A DNA stretch of 6,012 nt from Candidatus Stygibacter frigidus (lineage in GTDB: Bacteria; Cloacimonadota; Cloacimonadia; Cloacimonadales; TCS61): the NCBI GenBank assembly GCA_030765325.1, contig JAVCCT010000008.1, positions 1 to 6,012 on the forward strand, written 5' to 3'. Below, piece after piece: positions 1-6,012 of the stretch (its first letter is position 1; each line of letters starts with the position of its first letter). The position numbers were made by a program, and so were the translations under genes. Under the pieces are notes generated by a model. That model was not told the DNA's origin, did not search any database, and was given only the letters and a program-made list of their open reading frames with translations.

Positions 1-2293
1 CTTCAAAATTTATCAATTCATCAAATTCCATAAGAGTCTGGGCAGGAATAAGTCCCAGATCCAGAGATGTCGATTCCATCGTTACATATTCATCAAAACA
101 GCCTATAGTCATCACTGTTTCCTCAGCATCTTCCATTCCCAGATTCTCCACATTTAATGATATGGAAGTGCTTTCTCCCCCACTGATCACATCATCATCT
201 CCACTCATTACTTCATAAGCATCAAGCACCAGATAAGCGCCTTCATTGGGGATTACCTGCACCTGAGTTATAAATGGCTGAAGATTTTGACCAGTTATTG
301 TCAAAGTTGCCATACATGGTTCATCAAATGGCGTATATTCAAGATTGATCACACCACTATCATCTACCAGACCTACACCCTTGATCTCTCCATTATAGGT
401 TAATGCCACATATGAATAGGGTTCGCAGGTTATTTCCATACTATTAAGTCCCAAAAGTAATTCTTCAGGATATTCTGCTTCAATTTCGTCTGCTTCACTA
501 AAAAATACGCTTAACGATGGATCGCCCATTAAAGTATAAATCTCCCAGTAGAGGTTAGCCATACTACCACCTTCTACCACTGCCAGATTACCTGCCATTA
601 TAAAGGAAAAACCCACTGTGTACCATTGACTGAATTCCTCGTCATGATCATGCCACATGCCGTCATAAGCTCCAGCACCAGTACTTTCAAATGTGGGGTT
701 GGTCACTACGGCTCCGGCACCTACGCCCCACCAGTAGTCGGGATCCCAATAGGTAGAATTTGTTCCACCTATATATCCTATCGCACCCTTATTCTCTGCC
801 CGTAAAAAGGCTTCGCCAAAACAAGTGCCTACTTCAAATTTATTGGTTAAACAGCAGTTACCCACTGCAAAACAATATTGTCCTTCATTATCAAGACTAT
901 TGATGTTTGAGATTGTAAAGGACGGGTCTGCCCAGGAATCATCACTGCCATGGGCAGTATAATTGATATAAGAAACACCATCAGACACGTTCTGTACTAT
1001 ATTGGCTGCATTATTACCTGAATTTGGATATAAATATGTATGAGAAGTTAGATCATGATCCTCATTAAAATAATAAGTGGTACCATAATTGATCTGACCA
1101 TTTCCCCAGGTGCTGCCATGACTGGAATCCATACCTGCTATCATCACTACTTCATTCAAATAGCTGGGATCTTCCATGGCATACATCTCATATTCCAGGG
1201 TTTTATCTATCTGGGGTTGCAATTGCGATGTATTCTGAGCACTGAATCTGCCATGATATATCTCCGGCATGAAATCTGTACCTTCCAGACGGACATAATT
1301 CAAATCTGTTACATGACTACCTTGACTGCCATTATACGCCGGTATCTGCTGCGTATCTCCCACAAATAATATAAAACTTGGAGCTGGATCATCTGGCGTT
1401 GCTTCATCCCATAATCCTGCTATATAATTATGGATCAATGTAGTTGTGCTGCCTATCTCATCTGTATAACTCACTATCACATCATAACCCTGAGTTGTTT
1501 TCCAATCGATAAATTCTGCTAACTGATCCTCAAACATCCGGTCAGAGATGATCACGTATTTGATTGGATAACGCGTAAGATCGTCACGAATATCCAATCT
1601 GTGATAATTAATCACTTTCTGGGCATATATCGGCTCAAATACCGGTGACCACGTACGACTGCGAAGCTCTGTTGTAGCCAGCGCATCTCCACCCATAAAT
1701 TCAATATCAAGCTCTATTGCCGAATAAACCAATATCTCATTACTCACTGGATTATAACGCACTGGATTGATATTTACCACGAATAACCGCATGCCACGTA
1801 ATATTCCCAATTCTTCCACTGTTGCCAGTTCCCGTGCATTAAAATTATTCTCACTATAAATAGCTGGATCATAAATAAATTCCACATCATCAGCGGTTTC
1901 ACTTTTGGATAATGAAGGCTGTGCCGGTATCACATGATTACTTATATTATAAGCTCCCAGTTCATATTGATCCACTTGAAAATCATTTACTCTCACGCTT
2001 ACTTCAGCACCTATTGGCACACTGAATATTCTGCGAACTTTTGGTAATTTTGGTTCTCCAATTTCATTTGTACTCGTAAATCCATCGATTGATAAATTTA
2101 CAAATTCTCCCGCTTGTGTGTCCACATCAATAAATTCTATCTCATTAATGTTTACACTGAGTTCCAGATTGTTGTCACTTTCTCCCGTTAATGTTACCCC
2201 TGTAACTTCACCAGAAACTGGTACAGCCCCCATACTGCCTGACATTAATACGCCAAGTGTCAGCATTAGAAGTATTAAAACGCTCTTTCTCAT
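1..2293 (-). CDS. Secreted gingipain-like cysteine peptidase (family C25), 3' end outside window
   Basis: The frame is open for 764 codons from ATG 2293 to the left edge without a stop, so the C-terminus is missing. Residues 1-23 look like a Sec signal peptide (MRKSVLILLMLTLGVLMSG, then SMGA). Residues about 24-225 resemble the C25 propeptide, and about 235-600 the caspase-like catalytic domain. The catalytic His is His448 in YTAHGSDDSWADPS, and the nucleophile is most likely Cys481, second of the pair in AVGNCCLTNKF. CFGEAFLRAENKGAIGYIGG and YWDPDYWWGVGAG follow, as in lysine-gingipain. Residues about 605-682 match the Ig-like domain that follows gingipain catalytic domains; a further beta-rich domain starts near 685. 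The expected role is an exported endopeptidase, surface-bound or released, that degrades proteins. A C-terminal sorting domain (for example type IX secretion) would lie off the window. The start is supported by AAGGAG six bases upstream. Family assignment is firm; substrate and localisation are inferred. Confidence 0.93.
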   Translation of the reverse strand, partial: MRKSVLILLMLTLGVLMSGSMGAVPVSGEVTGVTLTGESDNNLELSVNINEIEFIDVDTQAGEFVNLSIDGFTSTNEIGEPKLPKVRRIFSVPIGAEVSVRVNDFQVDQYELGAYNISNHVIPAQPSLSKSETADDVEFIYDPAIYSENNFNARELATVEELGILRGMRLFVVNINPVRYNPVSNEILVYSAIELDIEFMGGDALATTELRSRTWSPVFEPIYAQKVINYHRLDIRDDLTRYPIKYVIISDRMFEDQLAEFIDWKTTQGYDVIVSYTDEIGSTTTLIHNYIAGLWDEATPDDPAPSFILFVGDTQQIPAYNGSQGSHVTDLNYVRLEGTDFMPEIYHGRFSAQNTSQLQPQIDKTLEYEMYAMEDPSYLNEVVMIAGMDSSHGSTWGNGQINYGTTYYFNEDHDLTSHTYLYPNSGNNAANIVQNVSDGVSYINYTAHGSDDSWADPSFTISNINSLDNEGQYCFAVGNCCLTNKFEVGTCFGEAFLRAENKGAIGYIGGTNSTYWDPDYWWGVGAGAVVTNPTFESTGAGAYDGMWHDHDEEFSQWYTVGFSFIMAGNLAVVEGGSMANLYWEIYTLMGDPSLSVFFSEADEIEAEYPEELLLGLNSMEITCEPYSYVALTYNGEIKGVGLVDDSGVINLEYTPFDEPCMATLTITGQNLQPFITQVQVIPNEGAYLVLDAYEVMSGDDDVISGGESTSISLNVENLGMEDAEETVMTIGCFDEYVTMESTSLDLGLIPAQTLMEFDELINFE

Positions 2294-2299
2294 ACAAAA

Positions 2300-2305
2300 C
2301 TCCTT
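2300..2305 (-). promoter_or_regulatory. Shine-Dalgarno site of the C25 peptidase gene
   Basis: On the minus strand AAGGAG lies six bases before ATG 2293. This is a consensus ribosome binding site at the usual distance. It fixes the start, which also gives a complete signal peptide. Confidence 0.85.
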
Positions 2306-2376
2306 ATCTTATAATTCTTACAAATAACTTTCTATTATATATTAAGCAAGTTTCATACCATTCACCCTCAATTTAA

Positions 2377-2405
2377 ATAATATAGGTGATATATTTATTT
2401 TTCAA
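2377..2405 (-). promoter_or_regulatory. Predicted sigma-70 promoter of the C25 peptidase gene
   Basis: On the minus strand a TTGAAA -35 box (2405-2400) is followed after exactly 17 bases by a TATTAT -10 box (2382-2377). Each box differs from consensus at one or two positions and the spacer is optimal. Transcription would begin near 2370, giving a leader of about 77 bases before ATG 2293. The region is AT-rich, so chance matches are possible, but this is the best pair in the intergenic region and is well placed. Confidence 0.6.
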
Positions 2406-2465
2406 TAAGTGGAATCAAATAGGGACAATTTAGCACTATCTAACAAAAAACTGTGAGAACGTACT

Positions 2466-2501
2466 TAAGCATCGCATCATAAATATGTGTTGCAATGCTT
2501 A
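2466..2501 (-). repeat. Inverted repeat / RNA hairpin with 11-base arms
   Basis: Minus-strand arms TAAGCATTGCA (2501-2491) and TGCGATGCTTA (2476-2466) pair over 11 positions, with one U-G wobble and a 14-base loop. On the plus strand that wobble becomes a C-A mismatch, so the fold favours minus-strand RNA, the direction of mgtE read-through. The nearest T-run (six T) begins about 17 bases past the stem, too far for a standard intrinsic terminator. It may be an mRNA 3' end stabiliser, an operator, or chance. Confidence 0.45.
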
Positions 2502-2508
2502 GTTGTTG

Positions 2509-2521
2509 TGATCTGAGATCA
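2509..2521. repeat. Perfect 13-base palindrome TGATCT-G-AGATCA
   Basis: Two six-base arms, TGATCT and AGATCA, are exact reverse complements around one central base. This size and symmetry suit an operator for a dimeric regulator. It resembles half of a CRP-type site, but the half-site spacing is one base off for CRP. It lies about 145 bases upstream of the predicted peptidase transcription start, and between the boxes of a possible plus-strand promoter. No regulator can be named. Confidence 0.4.
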
Positions 2522-2614
2522 GGGTATAGTCGATAAAGATTCTAAATGGCTTATATTTATGGGGTTACGGAATATTTGGGCATTATAGTACCTATAGGGG
2601 CTTATATGATTTTT

Positions 2615-3952
2615 TTATTTGACTAAGAGGATTGAGGCAAGACCGAGAAAACTTACATATCCGCCAATATCTGTGAGCATTGTAATGATCACACTGGAAG
2701 CGAGGGCGGGGTCTATCTTGAGAGATTTTAAAATAACCGGGATCATTGAACCAACCAGTCCGGCAATGAACATATTGCAGACCATGGCAACAGCGAGTAC
2801 AAATCCGATGCGAGGATCACCTTTTACCAGATAGGCGATAATACAGGTAATGGAGCCAATAATAATACCATTAATCAAACCGACGGAAATTTCTTTAGTG
2901 ACTGCCTGCCAGGTATTGTGAATAGTAAGCTCGCCCAGTGCAATACCACGCGTGATCACAGTGAGTGTCTGAGTACCGGAATTGCCGCCTAAACCGGCAA
3001 CAATAGGCATCAGAACAGCCAGTAAGCTCATTTTGGCAATTGTTTCTTCAAATATTCCCACTACTGAGGAAACAAGTACAGCAGTGAAAAGATTAAGAGT
3101 GAGCCAGGGAAGTCTTTTTTTCACAGAATTTATAGGTTTTGTAAATACACGGTCTTCTTCATTCAAACCCACCAGACGGTAAGCATCTTCTGTGGCTTCT
3201 TCTTCGATAACATCAAGAATGTCATCAAACGTGATCCTGCCCAGCAGATGATTTTCTTTATCAACAACCGGTAAAACCATGAGATCATATTTGCGGAAGA
3301 GATTTGCCACTTTTTCCTGATCCATATCTACATCAGCGACCATTGTGGCAGGTTCCATAATCTGATAAATCTGAGCAGTATTAGCAGCCAGTAGCAACCT
3401 GCTTATTTCCAGAACTCCTACCAAGTGTTTCTCTTTATCAATCACATAAACAAAGTGGATATTCTCAACTTCTTCTAAATTTTTCCGGATGTATTCAATT
3501 ACCTGATTCCGGTTAAAATTCTGTCTGACAGCCAGGATCTCAGTCTGCATGATACCACCGGCAGAATCTTCTGAATATGACATTAATTGGCGATAGGTAC
3601 TGCGATCATCTTCCTGCATTCCTGCCATCACAGTTTTCGTGACAGTATCAGTAAGTTCTGCCAGAAGGTCAGCCGCTTCATCAGTTTCCATTTCATCGAT
3701 AATACTAATCAACCTGTCACGTCTGATATTTTGGATAATTTCAGCACGGTATTCGTCATGAATTTCTGCCAGGACGTCGGAAGCCATTTCATTATCGAGG
3801 TGCGAAAAAACGCGATGATCATATTCTGTAGGGATTTGATTAATAAATTCTGCTACATCAGCAGGATGGTATTCTCCCAGTATAGTTCCCAGTTTTACAA
3901 AATCATCATTCTCAATCAGCTCAACCAGTTGGTCATACAATATTGCTTCCAT
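2615..3952 (-). CDS. mgtE: Magnesium channel/transporter MgtE
   Basis: This 445-residue inner-membrane protein has the family's usual length (about 450). MgtE forms a dimeric Mg2+ channel gated by cytoplasmic Mg2+ binding. The N domain (about 5-130) contains EYHPADVAEFINQIP and ends at SYSEDSAGGIMQTE. Two CBS domains follow (about 138-200 and 203-250). The acidic EEEATED (250-256) leads into the plug helix. Five membrane helices span about 282-443, with the signature GLGGNSGTQT (320-329). Asp428 in the last helix (TMLTDIGGYVSFLGL) matches the Mg2+-selecting Asp432 of the Thermus protein. The frame is open upstream to 4126, but those 58 codons translate the end of rplQ and the terminator, so ATG 3952 is the start. 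Upstream is a run of seven G, not a typical ribosome binding site. The gene follows the alpha operon terminator and so is probably transcribed separately or by read-through. Confidence 0.95.
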   Translation of the reverse strand: MEAILYDQLVELIENDDFVKLGTILGEYHPADVAEFINQIPTEYDHRVFSHLDNEMASDVLAEIHDEYRAEIIQNIRRDRLISIIDEMETDEAADLLAELTDTVTKTVMAGMQEDDRSTYRQLMSYSEDSAGGIMQTEILAVRQNFNRNQVIEYIRKNLEEVENIHFVYVIDKEKHLVGVLEISRLLLAANTAQIYQIMEPATMVADVDMDQEKVANLFRKYDLMVLPVVDKENHLLGRITFDDILDVIEEEATEDAYRLVGLNEEDRVFTKPINSVKKRLPWLTLNLFTAVLVSSVVGIFEETIAKMSLLAVLMPIVAGLGGNSGTQTLTVITRGIALGELTIHNTWQAVTKEISVGLINGIIIGSITCIIAYLVKGDPRIGFVLAVAMVCNMFIAGLVGSMIPVILKSLKIDPALASSVIITMLTDIGGYVSFLGLASILLVK

Positions 3953-3955
3953 AAG

Positions 3956-3962
3956 CCCCCCC
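3956..3962 (-). promoter_or_regulatory. Atypical G-run in ribosome-binding position of mgtE
   Basis: The minus strand shows seven consecutive G three bases before ATG 3952. No GGAGG or AAGGAG is present. The G-run can pair partly with the CCUCC of 16S rRNA, but it is weak and close to the start. It is the only candidate for the start indicated by MgtE homology. The neighbouring genes rpoA and the peptidase have normal Shine-Dalgarno sites. Confidence 0.4.
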
Positions 3963-3985
3963 GTAACTTTAAGTAAATTTCCGAC

Positions 3986-4015
3986 AAAAAAAAAGGCTGC
4001 CTGAAGAGCAGCCTT
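3986..4015 (-). terminator. Intrinsic terminator of the rpsD-rpoA-rplQ operon
   Basis: Read on the minus strand, AAGGCTGC (4015-4008), a seven-base loop and GCAGCCTT (4000-3993) form a perfect eight-pair stem. The stem's last two T begin an unbroken run of nine (3994-3986). The stem starts 16 bases after the rplQ stop codon. This is a textbook Rho-independent terminator and marks the end of the alpha operon ahead of mgtE. Confidence 0.93.
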
Positions 4016-4031
4016 GATTATAAATGCTGAT

Positions 4032-4439
4032 TTATACAGCCAGGTCTTCAGCCTTGATATGATCTGATTTGGCTGATGTTTTACTTCTTTCAACGAATTC
4101 GATAACTGCCATTGGTGCACAATCACCGCGGCGATAGCCGTTTTTCAAGATTCGCAAATAGCCACCATTACGGTCCATATAACCAGGTGCAAGTTCATCA
4201 AAGACCTTTTTGACAATAGTTCTGTTACCCAGAACTTTGAATGCCAGTCTCCTATGATGAACACTATCTGTTTTACCATAGGTGATAACTCTTTCTGCCA
4301 GAGATCTAACTTCTTTGGCTTTTGCCACAGTAGTATTGATCCTGCCGTGTTCTACCAGAGAAATAACCAGATTGCGCATAATAGAATTTCTGTGTCCGGT
4401 CTCTCTGCCAAATTTTCTACCTTTTACTTTATGTCTCAT
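4032..4439 (-). CDS. rplQ: 50S ribosomal protein L17
   Basis: The 135-residue product begins MRHKVKGRKFGRETGHR and continues with NLVISLVEHGRINTTVAKAKEVR, split here as the conserved L17 core, then YLRILKNGYRRGDCAPMA near residues 93-110. L17 binds 23S rRNA and sits near the peptide exit tunnel of the large subunit. The length is close to the family norm (127 in E. coli). Extra residues form a polar tail after about residue 117, ending KAEDLAV. The gene starts ten bases after the rpoA stop; a weak AGGGAT overlapping that stop codon is the likely ribosome binding site, which suggests translational coupling. Position after rpoA and before a terminator is the standard end of the alpha operon. 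Confidence 0.97.
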   Translation of the reverse strand: MRHKVKGRKFGRETGHRNSIMRNLVISLVEHGRINTTVAKAKEVRSLAERVITYGKTDSVHHRRLAFKVLGNRTIVKKVFDELAPGYMDRNGGYLRILKNGYRRGDCAPMAVIEFVERSKTSAKSDHIKAEDLAV

Positions 4440-4449
4440 ACTAATATCC

Positions 4450-5462
4450 CTATCTTACAGTAACTTTTTTTCTTGCTTCAGCAATTTCTTCGGATTTTCC
4501 ATCAACGTCATAACCTAAACCGAGGTTATATTTTTCCAGAAGAGCATTTATCTCTTCCAGTGATTTCTTTCCAAAATTACGATACTTAAGCATTTCATTT
4601 TCATTTTTTGACACCAGTTCGCCGATAGTATCTATCTTGGCAGCAGCCAGACAATTACTGCAGCGAACAGATAATTCCAGTTCATTAACATTCATATTGA
4701 ATATTTTTTCTAATTCTTCCAACTCAGGATCCATTTGGATTTCTTCAATGTATTCAGGTTCTTTTTCAAAAAGAACAAGCTTATCATATAGGTCACGCAG
4801 GATCTTAGCAGAAAGATAAAGAGCATCGCGACAATCAATACTGCCATCAGAATTTATTTCCATGATGATTTTATCATAATCAATTCTCTGTCCCACCCGC
4901 TGCTTCTCTATTGAGTAGTTAACGCGAGTAATAGGAGAATATATAGAATCAATTGGAATAACGCCAGTTGGGAAATCTTCTACATTCTGCAAGTCAGAAG
5001 GGACATACCCTCTGCCAATGCCAACCCAGATTTCCATGTGAAATTCCATATCTTCTGTCATTTCTGCCAATACCAGATCTTTGTTGATAATTTGGATATC
5101 AGCAGATTCCTGGATTTCAGCAGCAGTTATCTTGCCAATGCCCTTATGCTCCAGAACTAACTTTGTTTCCTGAATAGTTTCTGATTTCACCACCAGCTTC
5201 TTAAGTCTGAGGATAAGATCAATAAAATCAGATTCACAACCTGGAATAGAGGTGAATTCATGATGCAGACCTTCGATTTTAACATATCTGACCGCCGCAC
5301 CCTGAATTGCAGAAAGCAGAACTCTTCTCAGTGTATTGGCGATGGTTGTACCAAAAGCCGGGGTTCCAGGGGACCGATTTCAAACTTGCCATAAGTTGAT
5401 TATACGAATCCTGATCAACTTCAACTTTTTCGGGTCAACTGTAATGGTTCAAGTAAAGTCAT
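4450..5462 (-). CDS. rpoA: RNA polymerase alpha subunit, reading frame broken by about four 1-base indels
   Basis: Alpha dimerises to nucleate RNA polymerase assembly, and its C-terminal domain contacts promoter DNA and activators. ATG 5462 follows an AGGAG eight bases upstream and gives MTLLEPLQLTRK, then a stop. The conserved sequence continues in other frames: VEVDQDSYNQL, then YGKFEIGPLEP, then GFGTTIANTLRRVLLSAIQG and onward uninterrupted to the stop at 4450. Correcting one extra A, one missing T, one extra C and one extra T gives 336 residues, the normal length (329 in E. coli). The N-terminal domain spans about 1-235. The C-terminal domain (about 255-325) keeps VRCSNCL and NFGKKSL, equivalent to E. 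coli Arg265, Asn268, Gly296, Lys298 and Ser299. An uncorrected reading gives only a 247-residue fragment from GTG 5193, lacking the dimer interface. All breaks fall at short homopolymers between 5353 and 5430, so sequence error is far likelier than a dead gene. Confidence 0.93.
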
Positions 5463-5470
5463 ATTACTAT

Positions 5471-5475
5471 CTCCT
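5471..5475 (-). promoter_or_regulatory. Shine-Dalgarno site of rpoA
   Basis: AGGAG on the minus strand lies eight bases before ATG 5462, in the 17-base gap after the rpsD stop. It decides the rpoA start: the true gene begins here and not at the internal GTG 5193, which heads the longest unbroken frame but lies inside the N-terminal domain. Confidence 0.8.
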
Positions 5476-5479
5476 GTTA

Positions 5480-6012
5480 TTACTTGGAGTAATACTCAAC
5501 AATCAACCTTTCGTCAATATTTACAGGTATCTGGTCTCTGAGCGGAATATCAAGGTAAATACCCATAAATTTCTCTCTTTCCACCTGCAGCCAGGGATAT
5601 ACACTGGCAGTAGCATCCATTGCTTCCAAAATTGCGATCATATTACGGCTTTTTTCTTTAATCTCCACAACATCTCCCTGTTTTACCAGGAATGAAGGGA
5701 TATCAACTTTTCTGCCATTAACTTTTATATGACCATGATTGACGAATTGTCTTGCCTGCATAATAGTACGGGCAAAACCCATACGATAGATAACGGTATC
5801 GAGTCTTCTTTCTAAAAGCTGAAGAAGGTTAACACCAGTCATACCTTCCATTTTATCTGCTTTAGAAAAATAATTGTGGAACTGTCGTTCCAGCAGCAGA
5901 TACGTGTACCTAAGTTTTTGTTTTTCTCTTAGATGAATACCATAATCAGAGACACGACGTCTAAATTTCCCACCATTACCATGCTGTCCTGGAGGATAAT
6001 TTCTTTTTTCCA
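5480..6012 (-). CDS. rpsD: 30S ribosomal protein S4, 5' end outside window
   Basis: The visible part is 176 codons, open to the right edge in the same frame, so the start lies beyond the window. About 30 N-terminal residues are missing compared with the usual length of 200-210. The first visible residues, EKRNYPPGQHGNGG, hold the conserved YPPGQHG motif of S4. The S4 RNA-binding domain follows (LLERRLDTVIYRMGFA, QARQFVNHGHIKVNG, KVDIPSFLVKQGDVVEI). The end, DERLIVEYYSK, is the typical S4 C-terminus. S4 binds 16S rRNA early in small-subunit assembly; in E. coli it also represses its own operon, though that target near rpsM is not in this window. An internal ATG at 5851 is not the start, because conserved sequence precedes it. 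rpoA follows after 17 bases in the same operon. Confidence 0.96.
   Translation of the reverse strand, partial: EKRNYPPGQHGNGGKFRRRVSDYGIHLREKQKLRYTYLLLERQFHNYFSKADKMEGMTGVNLLQLLERRLDTVIYRMGFARTIMQARQFVNHGHIKVNGRKVDIPSFLVKQGDVVEIKEKSRNMIAILEAMDATASVYPWLQVEREKFMGIYLDIPLRDQIPVNIDERLIVEYYSK

Larger units (their letters stand above)
2294..2614. other. Intergenic region between mgtE and the peptidase gene
   Basis: These 321 AT-rich bases separate the mgtE stop from the peptidase start. They hold the peptidase promoter and ribosome binding site, a long imperfect hairpin (2466-2501), a 13-base inverted repeat (2509-2521) and a possible weak plus-strand promoter ahead of a 26-codon open frame (2546-2626). 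I see no clear intrinsic terminator for mgtE: no GC-rich stem with an adjoining T-run follows its stop codon. No tRNA or recognisable structured RNA family was seen. Confidence 0.7.

Noticed and set aside
1055..1369. Plus-strand open frame of 104 codons
   Set aside because: It lies opposite the catalytic domain of the peptidase, matches no family I know, and the minus-strand frame is clearly the coding one.
2506..2523. CRP-type binding site around TGTGATCTGAGATCA
   Set aside because: The first half matches TGTGA, but the second half is shifted by one base and lacks the final CA, so a CRP site is not supported.
2591..2598. Palindrome CCTATAGG after the mgtE stop
   Set aside because: An eight-base palindrome is expected by chance at this scale; it cannot form a terminator hairpin because it has no loop.
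3587..3976. Plus-strand open frame of 129 codons
   Set aside because: It is antisense to the conserved N and CBS regions of mgtE and runs to the mgtE start; no recognisable protein features.
3953..4126. N-terminal extension of MgtE by 58 residues with a start inside rplQ
   Set aside because: These codons translate the rplQ 3' end out of frame and the terminator hairpin with its T-run. The MgtE family length and N-domain fit ATG 3952.
4450..5193. rpoA as a complete 247-residue gene starting at GTG 5193
   Set aside because: Conserved alpha N-terminal sequence continues upstream in shifted frames to ATG 5462, which has a proper Shine-Dalgarno site.
5336..5695. Plus-strand open frame of 119 codons across rpoA and rpsD
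   Set aside because: It is antisense to conserved S4 and alpha sequence, and its length depends on the same region that carries the indels.
5480..5851. rpsD as a complete 123-residue gene starting at ATG 5851
   Set aside because: The same frame is open to the window edge and encodes the conserved YPPGQHG region of S4.

Overview
The window carries five protein genes, all read from the minus strand, so transcription runs from high to low coordinates. From the right edge these are rpsD (30S protein S4, 5' end cut by the window), rpoA (RNA polymerase alpha, damaged by several one-base indels) and rplQ (50S protein L17). A strong intrinsic terminator follows, then mgtE (magnesium channel), a 321-base intergenic region, and a secreted gingipain-like cysteine peptidase whose 3' end runs off the left edge.

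This is a bacterial chromosome. rpsD-rpoA-rplQ is the end of the alpha ribosomal-protein operon, with intergenic gaps of 17 and 10 bases. The terminator just after rplQ closes that operon. mgtE lies right behind the terminator. Its reading frame is open upstream into rplQ, but the protein family, the length and the terminator all place the true start at 3952. The peptidase has its own promoter (TTGAAA-17-TATTAT) and a consensus Shine-Dalgarno site, so it is a separate transcription unit.

Organism: a large secreted C25 peptidase with a gingipain-type Ig domain, moderate-to-low GC, standard -35/-10 boxes and clear Shine-Dalgarno sites suggest an anaerobe of the FCB group. Cloacimonadota is my best guess. 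Typical Bacteroidota fit less well, because they usually lack strong Shine-Dalgarno sites and use other promoter motifs. This is inference from style and gene content; no marker here proves it.

Most of the window is ordinary core genome. The points worth a second look are: (1) a cluster of about four homopolymer indels in the first third of rpoA, most likely sequence error; (2) a peptidase whose active-site and pocket residues resemble lysine-gingipain (Kgp) more than arginine-gingipain; (3) an intergenic region with two inverted repeats, one lying in the spacer of a possible plus-strand promoter just ahead of a 26-residue hydrophobic open frame; (4) a perfect TATAAT overlapping the end of the alpha operon. 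I see no convincing undescribed system, and no mobile element, CRISPR array, tRNA or rRNA.
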